Of a stretch of DNA of 64,000 nucleotides, positions 20,913 through 30,214 are shown one piece after another. The notes beneath the pieces were generated by a model. It was not told the origin of the DNA, searched no databases, and was given only the letters and a program-made list of their open reading frames with translations. The translations under genes and the position numbers were made by a program. The stretch is from Demequina flava (lineage in GTDB: Bacteria; Actinomycetota; Actinomycetes; Actinomycetales; Demequinaceae), in contig NZ_BBRA01000001.1 in assembly GCF_000975035.1 (NCBI RefSeq), positions 1 to 64,000 on the forward strand, read 5' to 3'. Positions within the stretch are counted from its first letter, which is position 1, and each line of letters starts with the position of its first letter.

Positions 20913-22337
20913 ATGCCAGGAGCTGCCCCCGAAACCCCCTCAGACTGCCTCGTATTCTTTGGCGCCAGCGGAGACCTGGCGCGCAAATCGATCTTTCCTT
21001 CGCTGTACCGCATGGTGAAGGCCGGAACGCTTACAGTGCCGGTCATCGGCGTCGCGTTCTCCTCGTGGTCCCTCGACGACCTCAAGCAGCGAGCCCACGA
21101 CGCCGTCGAGGCAACCGCCACCGGCATCGACGACGCGCACGCAATGGAACGCCTGTTGGCCTTGCTGCGCTACGTCGACGGCGACTATCAGGACCCAGCG
21201 ACCTTCGACGCGCTACGTGAGTGTCTGGGCACCTGCCAGTTCCCGACGCACTACCTGGCGATCCCACCCGTGCTGTTTGGCACCGTGGTCCAGGGCCTCA
21301 AGGGGGTGGGGCTGCACGAGAATGCGCGCGTGGTCGTAGAGAAGCCATTCGGCCGTGACCTTGCGTCCGCGCGTGAGCTCAATAGCGTCATCACTGACGC
21401 CTTCGACGAGCACGCTATCTTCCGCATCGATCACTTCCTTGGCAAGGAAGAGATCATGAACCTGCTGTACTTCCGGTTCGCCAACTCGATGTTCGAGCCC
21501 ATCTGGAACCGCAACTACATCGAGTCCATCCAGGTCACCTTCGCCGAGAGCTTCGGGGTCCGGGGCCGCGGATCGTTCTATGAGTCCGCCGGAGCCCTGC
21601 GCGATGTCGTCGAGAACCACCTCTTCCAGATCGTCGCACTCTTGGCCATGGAGGCGCCGACCTACCAGGGATACGGTGCCGTTCAGGCTGCGAAGGCGAA
21701 CGTCTTTAAGGGGATGCGCCCACTGACGCGTCACGACTATGTGCGCGGCCAGTTCAAGGGCTACCGCGACGAGGAAGGTGTCGCCCCGCACTCCGATGTC
21801 GAGACGTTTGCGGCTGTGCGCTTGTTCATCGACTCGTGGCGCTGGTCAGGAGTCCCCTTCTACCTGCGCACCGGCAAGTGCCTCGCGACCTCGGCTGGCG
21901 AGGTCGTCGTGAACTTCAAGCGCCCACCTCAGGCGCTCTTTGGCGATGCGATGGACCCCGACCAGCACCCCAACCGCCTGCGCTTCCGTCTCCAGCCTGA
22001 GGGCGAGATTGGCCTGGGCGTGCGCGTCAAGCGTCCCGGTGAGGAGTTTGTGGGCCACGAACGCGAGCTCCTGCTTCCGACGGAGAGCCCGCTCGAGCTC
22101 GAACCATACGAGCGGTTGCTGACCGATGCGCTTGCTGGCGACAGCGCCCTGTTTACCCACGAGGATTCGGTCGAGGCCGCATGGCGCGTGGTCGACGGGG
22201 TACTCACCGATCACGCGGCCACCATTCCTTACACCCCCGGCACGTGGGGTCCCGAAGAAGCTGCCGGACGCCTCATTGGCGAAGACGGCCCCTGGCACAA
22301 CCCAGAAGCACACGCTGCGACCGATGGAGGCAACTGA
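20913..22337 (+). CDS. zwf: Glucose-6-phosphate 1-dehydrogenase
   Basis: Entry enzyme of the oxidative pentose phosphate pathway. It is 474 aa with the N-terminal FFGASGDLARKSIFP dinucleotide fold and the active-site RIDHFLGKE. ATG 20913 is placed six bases after AAGGAG; the GTG at 20907 overlaps that site and is rejected. It is one base from gnd and clearly an operon with it. The usual partners opcA and pgl are not present here. Confidence 0.95.
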   Translation: MPGAAPETPSDCLVFFGASGDLARKSIFPSLYRMVKAGTLTVPVIGVAFSSWSLDDLKQRAHDAVEATATGIDDAHAMERLLALLRYVDGDYQDPATFDALRECLGTCQFPTHYLAIPPVLFGTVVQGLKGVGLHENARVVVEKPFGRDLASARELNSVITDAFDEHAIFRIDHFLGKEEIMNLLYFRFANSMFEPIWNRNYIESIQVTFAESFGVRGRGSFYESAGALRDVVENHLFQIVALLAMEAPTYQGYGAVQAAKANVFKGMRPLTRHDYVRGQFKGYRDEEGVAPHSDVETFAAVRLFIDSWRWSGVPFYLRTGKCLATSAGEVVVNFKRPPQALFGDAMDPDQHPNRLRFRLQPEGEIGLGVRVKRPGEEFVGHERELLLPTESPLELEPYERLLTDALAGDSALFTHEDSVEAAWRVVDGVLTDHAATIPYTPGTWGPEEAAGRLIGEDGPWHNPEAHAATDGGN

Positions 22338-22338
22338 C

Positions 22339-23376
22339 ATGACTGACACCCCAATGCAACTCGGAATGATTGGACTGGGCCGCATGGGCGCGGGCCTCAC
22401 CCGTCGCCTTATGCGCGACGGTCACACGGTTGCCGTCCACGACGTTTCGGCCGATGCTGTGGAGACCTTGGCAGCCGAGGGCGCCGTTCCTGCGCCCCAG
22501 GTGGCCGACCTCCTCACCGCGCTTGAGGCGCCGCGCACGGTATGGGTGATGGTCCCCGCTGGCGCCATTACACAGGGGGTCATCAATGAGCTTGCTGAGG
22601 TCCTAGAGCCGGGCGACACCATCATCGACGGTGGCAATAGCTACTACCGCGACGACATCGCGCACGCGGCCGCACTAAGTGACAAGGGCATCCACCTCGT
22701 GGACTGCGGCACCTCGGGCGGCGTGTGGGGCTTGGAGCGCGGCTTCTGCCTCATGATTGGCGGCGAAACAGATGTGGTGACGCGCCTGTCACCCATTTGG
22801 GACACGATCGCACCCGGTGCTAAATCCGCCGGTCGCACACCTGGATTGACCGGCGAGGTCTCCCCCGCCGAGCGTGGTTGGCTCCACTGCGGTCCCAACG
22901 GCGCGGGACACTTCGTCAAGATGGTGCACAACGGCGTCGAGTATGGACTCATGGCTGCCTACGCGGAGGGGCTCAACGTGCTGCGCAATGCCGACATTGG
23001 CACACAGCAACGCCAGGCCGACGCGGAGACCGCGCCGCTGTCGAACCCCGAATTTTACCAGTACGACATTCCGGTGGATCAGGTCGCCGAGGTATGGCGT
23101 CGCGGATCAGTGGTGGGCTCGTGGCTGCTCGACCTCACTGCCGAGGCGCTTCAGCGTGACCCCGATCTGGATGAGTTCTCGGGCTCGGTTGCTGACTCGG
23201 GTGAGGGCCGCTGGACATCGATCGCGGCGATCGACGAGGGTGTGCCGACCCCCGTGCTCACGACGGCCCTGTACTCCCGCTTTGCCTCGCGCGACCTCGA
23301 CATCTATGCGGAGAAGGTGCTGTCCGCCATGCGCAAGGGATTCGGCGGACACGTGGAGCGCCCGACCGGCGAGTAA
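22339..23376 (+). CDS. gnd: 6-phosphogluconate dehydrogenase, short (NAD-type) form
   Basis: A 345 aa decarboxylating dehydrogenase beginning MQLGMIGLGRMGAGLTRRL, with the DGGNSYYRDD and GPNGAGHFVKMVHNGVEYG active-site segments. It is shorter than the roughly 470 aa NADP-dependent Gnd and belongs to the compact class generally linked to NAD. It oxidises 6-phosphogluconate to ribulose 5-phosphate and CO2, directly downstream of zwf. Confidence 0.93.
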   Translation: MTDTPMQLGMIGLGRMGAGLTRRLMRDGHTVAVHDVSADAVETLAAEGAVPAPQVADLLTALEAPRTVWVMVPAGAITQGVINELAEVLEPGDTIIDGGNSYYRDDIAHAAALSDKGIHLVDCGTSGGVWGLERGFCLMIGGETDVVTRLSPIWDTIAPGAKSAGRTPGLTGEVSPAERGWLHCGPNGAGHFVKMVHNGVEYGLMAAYAEGLNVLRNADIGTQQRQADAETAPLSNPEFYQYDIPVDQVAEVWRRGSVVGSWLLDLTAEALQRDPDLDEFSGSVADSGEGRWTSIAAIDEGVPTPVLTTALYSRFASRDLDIYAEKVLSAMRKGFGGHVERPTGE

Positions 23377-23453
23377 ACGGACACCGCCCCGCGCGGCCAG
23401 TGCGTTGGTGGCCGTGGTGGGTCTGTGTGCCCGTGCGTCGGTGAATCAGCGAG

Positions 23454-23921
23454 TCAGGCGGTGACCTGAGCGAGTGCCTCTGCGCACTTGCGGTCGTCGG
23501 CGACGCCGAGGTAGACCTTGCCTCCGTCGTGGAGCGTCAGCACCAAGGCGGTCGACCCGGTGACGGTGTACGCGCGTGCCCGCTTGTCGTGGAGACCAAA
23601 GCGCCATCCCCACCCGCCGAACTCCCGCATCGGCCGGTATGACGCGACCGTCACCGACGCAATGTCCGCGGCAGGGATGTCTCGCTTGAGCACCCCGCCA
23701 AGGGACACGTGTACGCCCGCTGGCGCCACGGTGATCGTCAGCGGGATGCATGCGCACGCGACGAGGATCGCAATCGACGCCACAGCGATCCACGGCGTCT
23801 CCAGCCATGTGTCGGCCACGGTGAAGGCCACGCCACAGGCGACCGCTGCGAACGCCAAAGCACCGAGCGCAATTGAGTTCTGCCAGGCCCACTGCCGCGA
23901 AACATACGTTGCCATGGTCAT
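23454..23921 (-). CDS. Small membrane protein with PH-like soluble part
   Basis: A 155 aa protein with two adjacent membrane spans (about residues 18-36 and 43-63) and a C-terminal soluble half (VHVSLGGVLKRDIPAADIASVTV...FGLHDKRARAYTV) whose pattern resembles bacterial PH-like domains. No enzyme motif is visible. It lies convergent to gnd. Confidence 0.65.
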   Translation of the reverse strand: MTMATYVSRQWAWQNSIALGALAFAAVACGVAFTVADTWLETPWIAVASIAILVACACIPLTITVAPAGVHVSLGGVLKRDIPAADIASVTVASYRPMREFGGWGWRFGLHDKRARAYTVTGSTALVLTLHDGGKVYLGVADDRKCAEALAQVTA

Positions 23922-23979
23922 GATCGTGCCATCGCACCCGGGGACCGTGGCGTACGCCGGAAGAAGGATTCACCGCAAG

Positions 23980-24381
23980 TCACAGCACATACGCCTCAAG
24001 CACAATCCACCCGAACGTCGCCAGCGCCACGAGGCCCGCAAAAATGCTCAGCACTCCGACCCTGACGCCTGCTCGCGCGATGCCCGCGTGGTGCTCCCCT
24101 TGCCTGATGCCGTGGGAGACCTTGACGTACCGGCGCGAGGCCGACAGGTGCATGATCAACGCAGACGCGAGGCCCAGAACCGCAAGCAAATAGGCGGCAG
24201 GACCGTAGTACAGAACCAGGAGCTGAGCTCCCGCGATCGAGACTGCCCCGATCCGCAATGACGTGCGTCGCCACGCCAACGCGGTCAAGGTACGCAGATC
24301 GAACGCGTCTGGCGGACGCATCGGACCGGGGTCGTGACTGTCCGCGCCGTCCGGAAGCCTTCCGCGCGATCGCCGGCTCAT
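23980..24381 (-). CDS. DUF202-family membrane protein
   Basis: A 133 aa protein with the DUF202 start pattern (LTALAWRRTSLRIGAVSIAGAQLLV) and three membrane helices. ATG at 24381 overlaps the stop of the next DUF202 gene as ATGA, fixing the start. The function is unknown; DUF202 proteins are often encoded in pairs. Confidence 0.78.
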   Translation of the reverse strand: MSRRSRGRLPDGADSHDPGPMRPPDAFDLRTLTALAWRRTSLRIGAVSIAGAQLLVLYYGPAAYLLAVLGLASALIMHLSASRRYVKVSHGIRQGEHHAGIARAGVRVGVLSIFAGLVALATFGWIVLEAYVL

Positions 24382-24704
24382 GCGAAGAATGCTCCAAAGC
24401 ACAGGATCAGCGTTGCGACCACGACGCCGACGGCAATGACACCACCGAGAGGCAGCGTCGGCTCCCAGTCGCCCCGCCCCGCATCGCGATTGGTGATGCG
24501 CCAGCCAATCCACGCATGAATTGCAGTCACGATGCCAAGGAGCACGAATACTCCACCGGACACCAGCAGCCAACCCGGATGAACAGGGGGGTCGAGCGCG
24601 ACGAGGGCACCGCCGGTCGCCGTCAGCGCTAGAGAGGTTCTAATCCACGCGAGGAAGGTGCGCTCGTTTGCAAGCGCGACCTGCGGTGTTACCTGATGCG
24701 GCAT
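24378..24704 (-). CDS. YidH/DUF202-family membrane protein
   Basis: A 108 aa protein with the family hallmark LANERTFLAWIRTSLAL followed by three transmembrane helices. A good AGGAGG precedes ATG 24704. It is the upstream member of an overlapping pair, so the two products probably form one membrane complex. The role is unknown. Confidence 0.82.
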   Translation of the reverse strand: MPHQVTPQVALANERTFLAWIRTSLALTATGGALVALDPPVHPGWLLVSGGVFVLLGIVTAIHAWIGWRITNRDAGRGDWEPTLPLGGVIAVGVVVATLILCFGAFFA

Positions 24705-24784
24705 GCAAACCTCCTGGTCAACGATCTGTGAGGGTGCCCCAGAGTCCTCGGGAAGCCCACGTTCTCGACGGTAGCGTTTGGAGC

Positions 24785-24795
24785 GGGCCGATGCT
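24785..24795 (+). repeat. Intergenic motif copy GGGCCGATGCT
   Basis: It lies in the gap upstream of the DUF202 pair and is followed by CGCCGG (the GGGCCGATGCTCG subtype). Confidence 0.65.
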
Positions 24796-24879
24796 CGCCG
24801 GACACGGCGCTGTCTCGCACCTCCGTTGAGGGGACGCGGCGCACGGGTGCGGGTTGCGACCGGGCCAGCAGCGCCAGCG

Positions 24880-25722
24880 CTACTTCTGGTGCGCGGTGAT
24901 GATCCCTGAGTAGGGGCCGTCGAGCGGACCGGGCTCATCCATCCCGGTGACCCAAAGGGACGAGATGTCGCCGTCGAGGTAGAGCGCATCGTCGACGCCC
25001 AGCTCGTCGCGATACAGCGTTGCGAAGTCCCAGAAGTTTGTGAGGCTGCGGCTGATAGCCAGATAGACCGTCTCCCCATCGGGGCTTACTCCCACGCCGG
25101 ACCGCACAGCGAGATTGGTCGAGCCCTCGTTGAAGTCTGGGTGGATGTCTCCGTCCAGGATGAGTGCTGGACCGGACTGGGTCGCTTGCAGCACGCCGTC
25201 TGGGACGTAGTCACGGCTGTCCATCACCGCCGCGGTATCGCCATACACAGCGAACACTGCGTTCGGCATCAGGTGAAAGTTGCCCCCGCCTTCGTTGAGA
25301 TTCACCGGCACGAGCTCCTCACCGTCCGAGACCAGCAAGCCGCCTGGCACCAGCTGTTCCGTGAAGATTCCGGCGTTCGTGGCGACTGCGGCCGTGGGGT
25401 CGTCCGCAAGTGCGTCGCGCAGCATGGTGCCGGGGTCACCCGGGTCCCAATCGATGGAGATGTCGAAGTCGTTGAGCGGAAGCGTCACCACCAGGTAGCG
25501 ATTGTCGGCGTGCTCGATCACTTCTGCGTCGACGTCGGCGATGGGGTCAAGGCCGCCATCCGCGCCCTCGGGAGCCGCGGCGGACGCGGTTGGAGTGACG
25601 GTGACTGTCGACGCTGGAGTCGGCGCGCCGGGGCCGATGCACCCTGTCAGCGTCAGCACCACGGGCACGGCGAAGAGCATCGCGCTCCGCGTCCTGCTGC
25701 GCCTCACAGAAGTGTCATCCAC
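24880..25722 (-). CDS. Lipoprotein with phosphodiester glycosidase (NAGPA/DUF2233-like) domain
   Basis: About 280 aa. A basic N-region and hydrophobic stretch end in the lipobox LTGC, then a Thr/Pro/Ala linker, then a domain with ATNAGIFTEQLVPGGLLVSDGEELVPVN and ALYLDGDISSLWV, the pattern of the phosphodiester glycosidase/DUF2233 family. The start is uncertain: GTG 25722, GTG 25707 and ATG 25680 all leave a workable signal peptide. It probably acts outside the membrane on an unknown sugar phosphodiester. Confidence 0.7.
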   Translation of the reverse strand: MDDTSVRRSRTRSAMLFAVPVVLTLTGCIGPGAPTPASTVTVTPTASAAAPEGADGGLDPIADVDAEVIEHADNRYLVVTLPLNDFDISIDWDPGDPGTMLRDALADDPTAAVATNAGIFTEQLVPGGLLVSDGEELVPVNLNEGGGNFHLMPNAVFAVYGDTAAVMDSRDYVPDGVLQATQSGPALILDGDIHPDFNEGSTNLAVRSGVGVSPDGETVYLAISRSLTNFWDFATLYRDELGVDDALYLDGDISSLWVTGMDEPGPLDGPYSGIITAHQK

Positions 25723-25854
25723 ACCATTAGCCTGGCACGCCCGGAAGCGCTGTGGTGCCACGCTGACATGGGAATCCTCGCGGCCGGCGATTGGTTGTCG
25801 ACAGAGACAGGGGCATATGAGACGCCCATCCCGAGATTTGCTCAGGAGGTTCAC

Positions 25855-26751
25855 ATGTCATTTGATCAACTCACCTTCGACGACCCGTCGCAGCGCTACG
25901 CGCACATCCGTCCGAAGGCACAGAAGCATCCGTTCCCGGGCCTGGACCGAGACCTCGATCCCCAAGCCGATCACGGCGAGGAGACCTACCGCGGCACCGG
26001 CCGACTCCAAGGCCGCAAGGCTCTGATCACCGGCGGAGATTCCGGCATTGGCGCTGCCGTCGCCATCGCATTCGCACGTGAGGGCGCGGACGTTGTCATT
26101 TCCTATCTTGAGGCTGAGCGGGCTGACGCCGAGCGCATCGGCGGCCTTATCGAGAGCGAGGGCCGCCGCGCCGTCCTCATCGCGGGCGATCTACGGCACC
26201 GCGACTTCTGCCGCACCCTTGTGAGCAAGGCCGTCGACGCTCTTGGCGGACTGGACATTCTCGTGAATAACGCTGGTTACCAGGTCTTTCACGAGGACTT
26301 CAAGGACTTGTCCGATGACGATCTGGACCAAACGTTCAAGACCAATCTCTACGCGATGGTGTGGCTCACTCAGGACGCGCTCCAGCACATGGGTCCGGGC
26401 TCAACCATCATCAACACCACATCGGTGCAGGCATACAAGCCCTCGCCCATCATCGTGGATTACGCCACCACGAAGGCCGGTATCAACGGATTCACGAAGG
26501 GCCTGGCCATGCAATTGGCCGATCAGGGCATTCGCGTTAACGCCGTGGCCCCTGGTCCTGTCTGGACGCCGCTCCAGGTGAGCGAAGGACAGCCACAGGG
26601 CAAACTCGACGGCTTTGGCGACAACACGGCGCTGGGCCGTGCGGGCCAGCCCGTCGAAATGGCACCTGCGTATGTCTTCCTCGCCTCACCCGAGTCGAGC
26701 TACGTTGTGGGCGAGACCATCAACGTCAACGGCGGACTGCCCGTGCCGTAA
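25855..26751 (+). CDS. SDR-family oxidoreductase (YghA-like)
   Basis: A 298 aa classical SDR with an N-terminal extension (PFPGLDRDLDPQADHGEETYRG) characteristic of the YghA/general-stress group. The cofactor motif GGDSGIG, the NNAG motif and the catalytic Y-x3-K (VDYATTKAG) are all present. ATG 25855 follows a strong AGGAGGT. The substrate is unknown; relatives reduce aldehydes or are stress-induced. Confidence 0.87.
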   Translation: MSFDQLTFDDPSQRYAHIRPKAQKHPFPGLDRDLDPQADHGEETYRGTGRLQGRKALITGGDSGIGAAVAIAFAREGADVVISYLEAERADAERIGGLIESEGRRAVLIAGDLRHRDFCRTLVSKAVDALGGLDILVNNAGYQVFHEDFKDLSDDDLDQTFKTNLYAMVWLTQDALQHMGPGSTIINTTSVQAYKPSPIIVDYATTKAGINGFTKGLAMQLADQGIRVNAVAPGPVWTPLQVSEGQPQGKLDGFGDNTALGRAGQPVEMAPAYVFLASPESSYVVGETINVNGGLPVP

Positions 26752-26799
26752 GTGGTGCTGAGGCAACCGCCGCGAACAAGCATGCGGGCACGAGCGCGT

Positions 26800-28449
26800 C
26801 TACAGTTCGAGCCGGATTTGGTCGGCATCGAGGCGGTCCATTTTGGCCGACAGCGCCTGCGAACTGAAGATCCCTAGTCCACGGGCGTCGATCAGTGCTT
26901 CCCGTTTGGCCTCGATTACCGCGACGTGTTGGCTTACGCGATGTTCTGCGGTGCCCTCGTCGCGGTACTCGGCGCGGGCTTGATCGGCGGTCTCCGCCAA
27001 GTACTCGTCGAGCGCGGCCGCTTCCGCGCGCTCCTGTTCGGGGCTCGCGCCGCGGGAAGGCTTCAGGAGTTGGATTGCCCACTTGACGGTGCCTCCCTGA
27101 ATGACGAGCGAGCCGACGGCGACCGCGTATGCGATCAGCACTAGGAGCGCGCGCCCAGGGGTGTCCGTGGGAAGGGTCTGCGCAGCGGCGACCGTGACGA
27201 CACCGCGCATGCCTGCCCACACCATCAGTCCGCCTTCGCGAGGCCCCAGCGGTTCCCGCACGAGGTAGCTGATGTCTGCCTCGGTGCGCCGGAGATGGCG
27301 GTGGACGTGCTCTTCGCTGACCTTGCCACGAGCGATGGCGCGCCCGCGCAGGCCGCCCGATGCGCGTCCGACCTGCTTCATGGCGCCAGTCGCGGTATCG
27401 GGGTCGCGAAGTCGTTCGCGCAGGGACTCAAGATGCGGTTGAAGGGCGGCAGCGCGACGCGCGCGCTTGGCCTGCACCCACAGCAGCGGCGCGATAAAGG
27501 CCGCACGAATTGCCAGCACGAAGAACAGGGCTCCCGCCGCAACCGCGACAGCGAATCCCACCCCCTGGTGGTTGGCCTCAACCTCTTCGATCGTGGCAAG
27601 AAGCTCGAGACCGACAATGAGGTAGACGACACCCTCGAGAATCAACTCGATCGCGTGCCAAGTCTGCGCGTCAGAAATCCGCACCTGTGGCGACAGCGCC
27701 CGCGCGGCGCCATTTCCGGTCACGAGCCCACAGACGACCGCGGCGACGAGTCCGGAGGCTCCAACCAGCTCGGCTGGAATCGAGGCGATGAAGGGCACCG
27801 CCAGCGTGAAGACAGTGTTGGCAGTCGTATCTGTGATGCGTCCCGAGATCCACAGGTTGAGCCGCCCCACCACGAGCCCAATGATCACGGCCACCGTCAT
27901 CGCAAGGATGAACTCGACGGCGACATCCCAGATGGTGACTGCCGCGGCGGCCGCAGCAACCGCAGCGCGCAACAGGACAAGCGCGCACGCGTCGTTGAGG
28001 AGGCTCTCCCCCTCCAGGATGCTGACCACGCGGGGCGAGACACCCAGGCGCTTGATAATCGCCGTGGCGACGGGGTCCGAAGGCGACACGATCGCGCCCA
28101 TGGCGAACGACCACGCCCAGGACAGGTCCGGGATCACCCAGTGGAAGAAGACTCCGAGCAGCAGCGTCGAAATGATGGTCAAGGCCACCGACATGCCAGA
28201 GATGGCTTTGAACTCGCGACGGAAGTCTGTCGCCGGGATGGAGGCACCGGCCGCGAACAACAGCGGGGGCAACACGCCCGCGAGGATGACCTCCGGATCG
28301 ACTGAAATGTCCGGCACGAACGGCAGTAGTGACACGCCAAAGCCGAGCGCGACAAGGATCAGCGGCGACGCGATCCCGACTTTGGGGCTCACCGCCGTGG
28401 AGAAAGCAATCGCGACGAGCGCGATAACGGCAATAACCAGGAACTCCAC
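26800..28449 (-). CDS. CPA1-family Na+/H+ antiporter
   Basis: A 549 aa membrane protein with about 12 helices in the N-terminal 400 residues (the GAIVSPSDPVATAIIKRLG block contains the ND/SD-type core of CPA1 exchangers, and EGESLLNDACALVLLR is the partner helix), followed by a charged cytosolic tail. GTG start at 28449 with GGGAGGA upstream. It probably exchanges cytosolic Na+ or K+ for protons. Confidence 0.88.
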   Translation of the reverse strand: MEFLVIAVIALVAIAFSTAVSPKVGIASPLILVALGFGVSLLPFVPDISVDPEVILAGVLPPLLFAAGASIPATDFRREFKAISGMSVALTIISTLLLGVFFHWVIPDLSWAWSFAMGAIVSPSDPVATAIIKRLGVSPRVVSILEGESLLNDACALVLLRAAVAAAAAAVTIWDVAVEFILAMTVAVIIGLVVGRLNLWISGRITDTTANTVFTLAVPFIASIPAELVGASGLVAAVVCGLVTGNGAARALSPQVRISDAQTWHAIELILEGVVYLIVGLELLATIEEVEANHQGVGFAVAVAAGALFFVLAIRAAFIAPLLWVQAKRARRAAALQPHLESLRERLRDPDTATGAMKQVGRASGGLRGRAIARGKVSEEHVHRHLRRTEADISYLVREPLGPREGGLMVWAGMRGVVTVAAAQTLPTDTPGRALLVLIAYAVAVGSLVIQGGTVKWAIQLLKPSRGASPEQERAEAAALDEYLAETADQARAEYRDEGTAEHRVSQHVAVIEAKREALIDARGLGIFSSQALSAKMDRLDADQIRLEL

Positions 28450-28544
28450 TGCGTCCTCCCAACGACGGCGAGTCCCATCGTAGCCAGGGAAGTCACGCGC
28501 AACTGAGGCTCAGGAGATATCCGGGACTTTTGGTGCTGGCCACA

Positions 28545-28554
28545 GGGCCGATGC
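28545..28554 (+). repeat. Intergenic motif copy GGGCCGATGC
   Basis: It lies between the divergent antiporter gene and the 100-aa gene, 40 bases before the latter's start. Confidence 0.6.
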
Positions 28555-28594
28555 CCGGGTTACGCTCACAGGGTCCACTCACGAGGAGATGAAG

Positions 28595-28897
28595 ATGACT
28601 GCGACAATTCGCATCGTCAGGCCCGCACGCTCGGGCGCCGCTTCCACCTCGCGCACCTCGGCTATGGGCCAGGTGAGCGGCAAGGAGGCGGACATGATGA
28701 CCATGCGCGTCTACATCATCACCATGACTCCTCGCGGCGTGATCGTCACGGACGGCGAAGGCTCAGGGCTCTGGCAGCTCGATGACGCCGCGACCGCAAC
28801 GCTCACGACCGCCGTGGCTGCCGGGATTACACGAGTCGACGTCCTCGAGCAGGGCCGCGCCTCCATCGCTGGCACGGAGTTCGCCTTCGCTGAGTAG
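28595..28897 (+). CDS. Hypothetical 100-aa protein
   Basis: I do not recognise it. The product begins with a basic, serine-rich stretch, followed by a compact second half (MRVYIITMTPRGVIVTDGEGSGLWQLDD...). GAGGAG is six bases before ATG 28595, a good start context, and codon use resembles its neighbours, so it is probably a real gene. It is convergent with the radical SAM gene. Confidence 0.5.
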   Translation: MTATIRIVRPARSGAASTSRTSAMGQVSGKEADMMTMRVYIITMTPRGVIVTDGEGSGLWQLDDAATATLTTAVAAGITRVDVLEQGRASIAGTEFAFAE

Positions 28898-28918
28898 CCC
28901 GCTCGCCCTGCGCTTCAT

Positions 28919-30118
28919 CTAGAAAAGACGAGCAGGCTCCTGCGCCGCGGTGTCGGGAAGTGCGGCGTCGGGAAGCGCGGCGTCATGATCTGTGGCACCG
29001 AGCGCGACGGACCTGGCACCTGCGCTCCCCGACTCCCCGATGCGCTGACGTGAGGCTTGGGTTCTCCGCCACTCGCCGTTACCGTCGCGGGCAGTCGCAC
29101 GCGCACTAGCGCTACGCTCCCGTGCGCTGTCAGTTGATCCCATCGACCCAGTGTTGGGGTCCTCGACAGTCGGTGCGAGCTCGTACTTGCGGATCAGCGG
29201 CTTGATGCGTGCGGCGAGCTCGTGTCGGTAGTGCTTGGGCGCGTAGGCGCCGTCGCCGAAGAGACGCCGGTACCTGGGCGTCAGGTCTGGTCGGTGGGTG
29301 TTGAGCCACCGGGCGTACCACTCCTTGACCCCGGGCCTGAGGTGGAGTGCGGTGTAGGTCACCGACGATGCGCCGGCTTCCTTGATACGCGTCAGCGCCG
29401 CGTCGAGGTGAGGCTCGGAGTCGGTCAGGTAGGGCAAGACCGGCATCATGAATACTGCGACGTTGAAGCCCATGTCCGCGGCCGCCTTGACGGTCGCCAG
29501 ACGGGCAGCCGTTGTGGGCGTGCCCGGTTCAATGGACTGCTGGAGGTCGTCGTCGAAGATCGCGATCGACATCGCAATATCGACGGGGACATCTTGTGCG
29601 GCCTGGGCTAGGCGCGGGAGGTCGCGCCTCAGCAACGTGCCCTTCGTAAGGATGGACATCGGAGTGCCCGATTCCGCGAGCGCATCGATGATGCCGGGCA
29701 TGAGTTGATAGCGGCCCTCGGCCCGCTGGTACGGGTCGGTGTTGGTGCCGAGCGCCACGTGCTCGCGCTGCCACGACTTCTTCGCCAAGTCCGCGCGGAG
29801 TGCATCAACGATGTTGGTCTTGACAATCACCTGGTTGTCGAAGTCGTCCCCGGCATCAAGCTCAAGGTACTTGTGGCTGGGCCGCGCGAAGCAGTACACG
29901 CAAGCGTGCGAGCAGCCGCGGTATGGATTGATGGTCCAGGTGAACGGCACCACCGAGGAATCCCCGACTTTGTTCAGCGCGCTCTTGGCGTGAATCTCGT
30001 GGAACGTCACTCCCGCAAACTCGGGCGTCTGCACAGACCGAATGAAGGTGTTGAGTTTGGCCAAGCCAGGCAGGGCGTCGGCCCGCTCCACCGTCACATC
30101 CTGTGCTTCCCATCGCAT
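28919..30118 (-). CDS. Rv2578c-family radical SAM protein (SplB-like)
   Basis: A 399 aa protein with the radical SAM cysteine triad C69-x3-C73-x2-C76 (GCSHACVYCFARP), which would bind a 4Fe-4S cluster. The N-terminal MRWEAQDV and KSALNKV...PFTWTINPYRGCSHAC blocks match the actinobacterial Rv2578c family, related to spore photoproduct lyase. The C-terminal tail is low complexity. An SOS box lies 10 bases upstream of ATG 30118, so it is likely DNA-damage inducible. The reaction is unknown. Confidence 0.87.
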   Translation of the reverse strand: MRWEAQDVTVERADALPGLAKLNTFIRSVQTPEFAGVTFHEIHAKSALNKVGDSSVVPFTWTINPYRGCSHACVYCFARPSHKYLELDAGDDFDNQVIVKTNIVDALRADLAKKSWQREHVALGTNTDPYQRAEGRYQLMPGIIDALAESGTPMSILTKGTLLRRDLPRLAQAAQDVPVDIAMSIAIFDDDLQQSIEPGTPTTAARLATVKAAADMGFNVAVFMMPVLPYLTDSEPHLDAALTRIKEAGASSVTYTALHLRPGVKEWYARWLNTHRPDLTPRYRRLFGDGAYAPKHYRHELAARIKPLIRKYELAPTVEDPNTGSMGSTDSARERSASARATARDGNGEWRRTQASRQRIGESGSAGARSVALGATDHDAALPDAALPDTAAQEPARLF

Positions 30119-30127
30119 GCCGCCATT

Positions 30128-30143
30128 CGAACACATGTTCGAC
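30128..30143. promoter_or_regulatory. LexA SOS box
   Basis: TCGAAC-ACAT-GTTCGA is a perfect 16-base palindrome that fits the actinobacterial/Gram-positive LexA operator. It sits between the divergent radical SAM and acetyltransferase genes, 10 and 71 bases from their starts. Confidence 0.85.
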
Positions 30144-30214
30144 TGACTCGCAAGGACTCCCCCGGCGCGCCGGAGTAGCGTAAGACAAGGACCACCCACG
30201 AGAGGCACACGCTG

